Positions 60,934-64,000 of a stretch of DNA of 64,000 bases are shown here, piece by piece. Under the pieces are notes generated by a model. That model saw only the letters and a program-made list of their open reading frames with translations, did no database searches and had not been told where the DNA came from. This DNA is from an uncultured Collinsella sp. GTDB taxonomy: Bacteria; Actinomycetota; Coriobacteriia; Coriobacteriales; Coriobacteriaceae. The first letter of the stretch is position 1. Each line of letters starts with the position of its first letter. Made by a program: the position numbers and the translations under genes. The stretch is from positions 1 to 64,000 of the forward strand of contig CAAEOL010000001.1 of NCBI GenBank assembly GCA_900757595.1, written 5' to 3'.

Positions 60934-62280
60934 CTACGCCACCAGCTTGTCAAAAGCCCCGCGCCGGTTGAGCACGGTAAATGCAATCACGCAGATGCCC
61001 GCCGACAGAATCGACCCGCACGGCGAGGCGATGCCCATGGGGAACAGCGTGTCGGAATAGGCGTTCGACAGCAGCCATGCGCCGGGCACGCGAATGAGCA
61101 CCACGGCCAGCACGTTGTGCGCAAAGCCAATGTAGCTCTTGCCATACGCAGCGAAAAAGCCGCTAAAGCAAATGTGGATGCCGGCAAAGATCGCGTCGAA
61201 AATATAGCTGCGCATATAGCCGGTACCGGCGGCGACTACTGCAGCGTCCTTGGCAAAAAAGCCGATAAACGCCGGCGCCACCAGCCACATCAGCACCGTG
61301 ATCAGGCAGCCGTACACCACCGAGATGGTCATGGCGTCCTTGAGTACCTGACGCGCGCGATCGCCCTTGCCCGCGCCGGCATTTTGCGCCGTGAGCGCGC
61401 TGACGGTAGCGCCCATGGAACTCGGCACAATGAACAAAAAGCTGATCATCTTTTCGACCAGGCCCACGGCGGCGGCGTCGACCAGACCGCGGTGGTTGGC
61501 GATGACGGTGATGAACATAAACGCCACCTGGATGCAGCCGTCCTGCACGGCCACGGGCACGCCGATCTTAAGAATGCTACCGAGCACCTCGGGCTGGGGG
61601 CGCAGGTCGCTGCGCTTAACGTGGATGTTCGTGCGGCGGCTCTTGAGCCACACGAGCGCGAGGGCAACGCTGGCCGTCTGCGCGGTCACCGTGCCGAGCG
61701 CCGCGCCCACGGGGCCGAGCCCCATGTGGCCGATAAACAGAAAATCGAGCGCGATGTTGATGATGCATGCCACGCCAATCACGTACATGGGCGAGCGCGA
61801 ATCGCCCAGGCCGCGAAAGATGGCCGAAAGAATGTTGTACGCGGCGATAAAGGGAATGCCGATAAAGCAAATGCGCAGGTAGGCGGCGGTGCCCTCGACC
61901 GCCTCGGCCGGCGTGCCAATGAGTGCCACGATCTGCGGGCACAGTGCGAGCAAGGCAGCGGCCAGTACCACCGAGACACCCATAAAGAGCGTGATGGTAT
62001 TGCCGATAGCGGTCTCGGCGCGGTCAAACCGGCGCGAGCCCACGGCGTGGCCGACGATAACCGTCGTTCCCATGGCCAGGCCCACGAGCGTCACGGTAAT
62101 GATATAGAGCGTCTGCGCGCCGTTGCCCACGGCGGTGATGCCGGCGGCGCCGCTAAACTGTCCCATCATGTACAGGTCGGCCATGCCGTAGAGCATCTGC
62201 AAAAAGTACGAGAGCATATAGGGCAGGGCAAAGACCGCGATGGTCTTAAGGACATTGCCGCGTGTGAGGTCGTGTTCCAT
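60934..62280 (-). CDS. MATE-family multidrug efflux transporter
   Basis: 448 residues from ATG 62280 (AGAAAG upstream). About 12 membrane helices in two MatE halves (about 12-175 and 240-400). Characteristic segments are LPYMLSYFLQMLYGMADLYMMG (family start), GNGAQTL, GIPFIAAYNILSAIFRGLGDS and NAGAGKGDRA. Exports drugs or toxic metabolites in exchange for Na+ or H+. Co-transcribed with the MerR regulator, under a MerR-type promoter. Confidence 0.93.
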   Translation of the reverse strand: MEHDLTRGNVLKTIAVFALPYMLSYFLQMLYGMADLYMMGQFSGAAGITAVGNGAQTLYIITVTLVGLAMGTTVIVGHAVGSRRFDRAETAIGNTITLFMGVSVVLAAALLALCPQIVALIGTPAEAVEGTAAYLRICFIGIPFIAAYNILSAIFRGLGDSRSPMYVIGVACIINIALDFLFIGHMGLGPVGAALGTVTAQTASVALALVWLKSRRTNIHVKRSDLRPQPEVLGSILKIGVPVAVQDGCIQVAFMFITVIANHRGLVDAAAVGLVEKMISFLFIVPSSMGATVSALTAQNAGAGKGDRARQVLKDAMTISVVYGCLITVLMWLVAPAFIGFFAKDAAVVAAGTGYMRSYIFDAIFAGIHICFSGFFAAYGKSYIGFAHNVLAVVLIRVPGAWLLSNAYSDTLFPMGIASPCGSILSAGICVIAFTVLNRRGAFDKLVA

Positions 62281-62320
62281 AGGTGGGGCTTTCTGGCTGG
62301 GTTTGTTTACGTACCAGTGT

Positions 62321-62351
62321 AGTGAAAACCCTATAACGATTGTAGAGTCAA
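62321..62351 (-). promoter_or_regulatory. MerR-type promoter/operator of the MATE-merR operon
   Basis: On the minus strand, TTGACT and TTCACT are separated by 19 bp, the over-long spacer used by MerR-family activators. The spacer contains CTACAA-tcg-TTATAG, complementary at 5 of 6 positions, where the regulator would bind. Confidence 0.65.
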
Positions 62352-62430
62352 GGTTTATGTTGGCAGCGGGGCGAAAAAAGTCGCGCTCCAAGCACGATGC
62401 TTTGACCCTCCGTGCCCCTCACCTCGCCTC

Positions 62431-62495
62431 AAACCATCACAACATTCGACGTTTTTTGCCAAAAACGGGAAAAACATCGAATGTTGTGATGGTTT
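62431..62495. repeat. Palindrome N1, left flank of the nuclease-like gene
   Basis: Perfect 19-bp arms AAACCATCACAACATTCGA (62431-62449) and its complement (62477-62495), with inner GTTTTT/AAAAAC pairing. Nearly identical to N2 at 63673-63735. Confidence 0.9.
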
Positions 62496-62596
62496 TTCTA
62501 CCACTCGATCGGGTGGAATCGCTTTCTTGCGCACGAAGGTGTGCGGACCCGTGGGCAGGGGAATAAGGTTGGTTATCCGACTCCATTGGAGGGCTC

Positions 62597-63634
62597 ATGG
62601 ACCTGCCGATCGTCCTGTCCCATAAGACTGCTTGGCTGTACCACAACGTGGCGCGCCCGTCCGAGCCGCTCTCGCGAGCAAGCAGCCTATACGACGAGGA
62701 CTCGCTTGCTAGCGAGGCGGAGCCGGCTGCGAGCCTGCCCAAATTGGGACTCGATGCCAAGGGGCTGAGGGCTTCAACGGCAGTTGGGATCGTTACCGAC
62801 TATCTGGTTGCGCTTGGTATTCCACGAGAAGAGCTCGATCATATCGACACGCTCGTCAACTTCGATTTTGAGCGCTCGACGCCGGCTGGATTTAGGTGCC
62901 ACGTGTTTGGGGCGCCGGTACCTCCAGGCCATCTTATCGAGGTGGCAGAGGGCCTTCTGGTGGTTGATGAGGCCATGTGCTTTGTCCAGGCGGGTTCGTG
63001 GATGAGTGAGCCCGAGCAGCTGGAATATGGCTACGAAATCTGCGCCCGATACCATTTGAATCATCTGTCGACAGGCGATTATATCGAGATGGGGCAGAGG
63101 TATACCGTTGCCGACTTGATTGCCTATTGCAATGAGAACCGATCTCGTCAGGGGGCTATACGCGCGGCCGCCGTGCTCAAGCGCGTGCACGATGGCGCGC
63201 GGTCGCCCATGGAGACGGCCACCGCAATCATGGTCGTAGCAAAACGTTTCCAGGGCGGGCTGGGATACGCCAAAATCGAGCTCAACCATAGGGTCGATGT
63301 TCCCAACGAGTTCAAGTGTCTCGCAAAGGCCGGGTATTTCGAGATTGACGTATATGCGCCTGCGAGCGGTACGGGGATTGAATACAACGGCTCGGACCAT
63401 CTTGATAAACAGCGCAGCGCGTCGGATGCGGAGCGTATGACCGTACTGAGCGCGCTGGGCTTTAGGATGATCGTCCTCACCGGGACTCAGTTTGCCCATC
63501 AGCTGCAATTGCACCGGGCGATGAACGCCATTGCGCTCGCTATGGGCCTCAAGTGCGACCGAAGCGAAGCGTTCCAAAAGCGGCAGAACGACCTTCGAGA
63601 ATTCGTGATTCGCCACTGGGACGGCGGCCTCTAG
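62597..63634 (+). CDS. DUF559-like protein with PD-(D/E)XK nuclease-type fold
   Basis: 345 residues, ATG with TTGGAGGG upstream. There is no signal peptide or membrane helix. The C-terminal domain matches the pattern of DUF559/Vsr-like nucleases of actinobacteria: SPMETATA (203-210), D251 (FEIDVYAP), E262 (IEYNGSDH) and a D..R pair in SASDAERMTVLSALGFRMIVLT. The N-terminal half (about 60-180) may bind a partner or DNA, and resembles hypothetical proteins found in many copies in Coriobacteriia as I remember them. No substrate is known. Both sides carry the same palindrome. Confidence 0.75.
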   Translation: MDLPIVLSHKTAWLYHNVARPSEPLSRASSLYDEDSLASEAEPAASLPKLGLDAKGLRASTAVGIVTDYLVALGIPREELDHIDTLVNFDFERSTPAGFRCHVFGAPVPPGHLIEVAEGLLVVDEAMCFVQAGSWMSEPEQLEYGYEICARYHLNHLSTGDYIEMGQRYTVADLIAYCNENRSRQGAIRAAAVLKRVHDGARSPMETATAIMVVAKRFQGGLGYAKIELNHRVDVPNEFKCLAKAGYFEIDVYAPASGTGIEYNGSDHLDKQRSASDAERMTVLSALGFRMIVLTGTQFAHQLQLHRAMNAIALAMGLKCDRSEAFQKRQNDLREFVIRHWDGGL

Positions 63635-63672
63635 GGGCGCTTTGGTCTTTCTACGGGGTGCCGTGGGCAGGC

Positions 63673-63735
63673 AAACCATCACAACATTCGACGTTTTTTG
63701 CCAAAAACGGGAAAAGCATCGAATGTTGTGATGGT
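63673..63735. repeat. Palindrome N2, right flank of the nuclease-like gene
   Basis: Arms 63673-63691 and 63719-63735. The loop and arms match N1 except for one A-to-G change in the loop and the last two arm bases. The remaining bases 63736-63869 hold only a possible -10 box (TATTAT, 63824-63829). Confidence 0.9.
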
Positions 63736-63869
63736 CTGTGTGTTGAGGATGGGCTTGGGAAGTCCGTTTTGCTCGAAGCGACCTGTCCTGTCGTACGGGT
63801 GTCGGCATGATTCTCTCGTGGGGTATTATGTTTTCCGAAGAATAAAACGCCGCGTGAGGGGAGGGTTGC

Positions 63870-64000
63870 GTGGACGGGCACGTGCAACATGACGGCTTTG
63901 GCCGCGATATCAACTACCTGCGCATTGCCGTTACCGACAAGTGCAATTTCCGCTGCATTTACTGCATGCCGGCCGATGGCGTGGCGCCCCGTGCACACGA
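63870..64000 (+). CDS. moaA: GTP 3',8-cyclase MoaA (cut by window end)
   Basis: The first 43 codons are present, GTG start with GAGGGGAGGG upstream. The radical-SAM cluster motif CNFRCIYCMP and the preceding DINYLRIAVTDK are diagnostic for MoaA, the first enzyme of molybdenum cofactor synthesis. The rest lies outside the window. Confidence 0.93.
   Translation, partial: MDGHVQHDGFGRDINYLRIAVTDKCNFRCIYCMPADGVAPRAH

Noticed and set aside
63736..63869. Moco riboswitch before moaA
   Set aside because: The gap is short and does not show the conserved Moco-RNA hairpin sequences.

Overview
The window looks like chromosomal DNA of a Gram-positive, high-GC bacterium of the class Coriobacteriia, most probably a Collinsella. 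This is inferred from gene content and style: strong AGGAGG-type ribosome sites, GTG and TTG starts, actinobacterial-type GlnR next to glnA, a lar locus, FeoB with its small Cys-rich partner, and many compact two-component systems. There is no prophage, plasmid replication gene, insertion-sequence transposase or CRISPR array. Most of the window is housekeeping and transport genes separated by short intergenic gaps unusually rich in palindromes.

Layout. 1-3600: tRNA-Arg(ACG), a TPR protein and tRNA-Ser(GCT); both tRNAs are followed by a structured repeat that carries a second copy of that tRNA's own 3' end. 3645-10342: a D-Ala-D-Ala carboxypeptidase divergent from a VanRS-like pair, then a lone pstB with a PhoPR-like pair. 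10538-12602: a CpsC/CpsD/CpsB-type bacterial tyrosine-kinase module without glycosyltransferases. 12642-15369: GNAT acetyltransferase and htpG. 15370-15867: palindromic elements. 15868-20847: two tandem YhgE/Pip membrane proteins. 21049-24295: EamA transporter, M20 amidohydrolase and a decayed MFS gene. 24600-28985: hisS and ppc. 29514-34127: nickel-dependent lactate racemase locus (larA, larD; opposite strand larB, larC, tetR). 34242-37313: serB, aspS, HPr.

37506-40835: ferrous iron uptake (two feoA, feoB, FeoB-associated protein) with a DtxR-like box. 41134-49402: divergent kdpFABC and kdpDE, in which kdpD is broken into two frames at a U UUU UUA heptamer. 49648-55823: Old Yellow Enzyme-type oxidoreductase, GntR and LacI regulators, glnA and a GlnR-like orphan regulator with a matching box in front of glnA. 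56032-59972: HtrA protease and ligA. 60030-62280: MATE efflux pump and MerR regulator with a 19-bp-spacer operator. 62431-63735: a DUF559-like nuclease-fold gene bracketed by two nearly identical palindromes. 63870-64000: start of moaA.

The most unusual material lies between genes: (a) the tRNA-tail repeats, with compensatory base changes between the Arg and Ser copies; (b) two long palindromes around the larA-larD pair that share a conserved core but have unrelated, internally complementary arms; (c) the palindrome-bracketed nuclease-like cassette; (d) the kdpD frameshift site. All positions and alignments were read by eye; no database search was possible.
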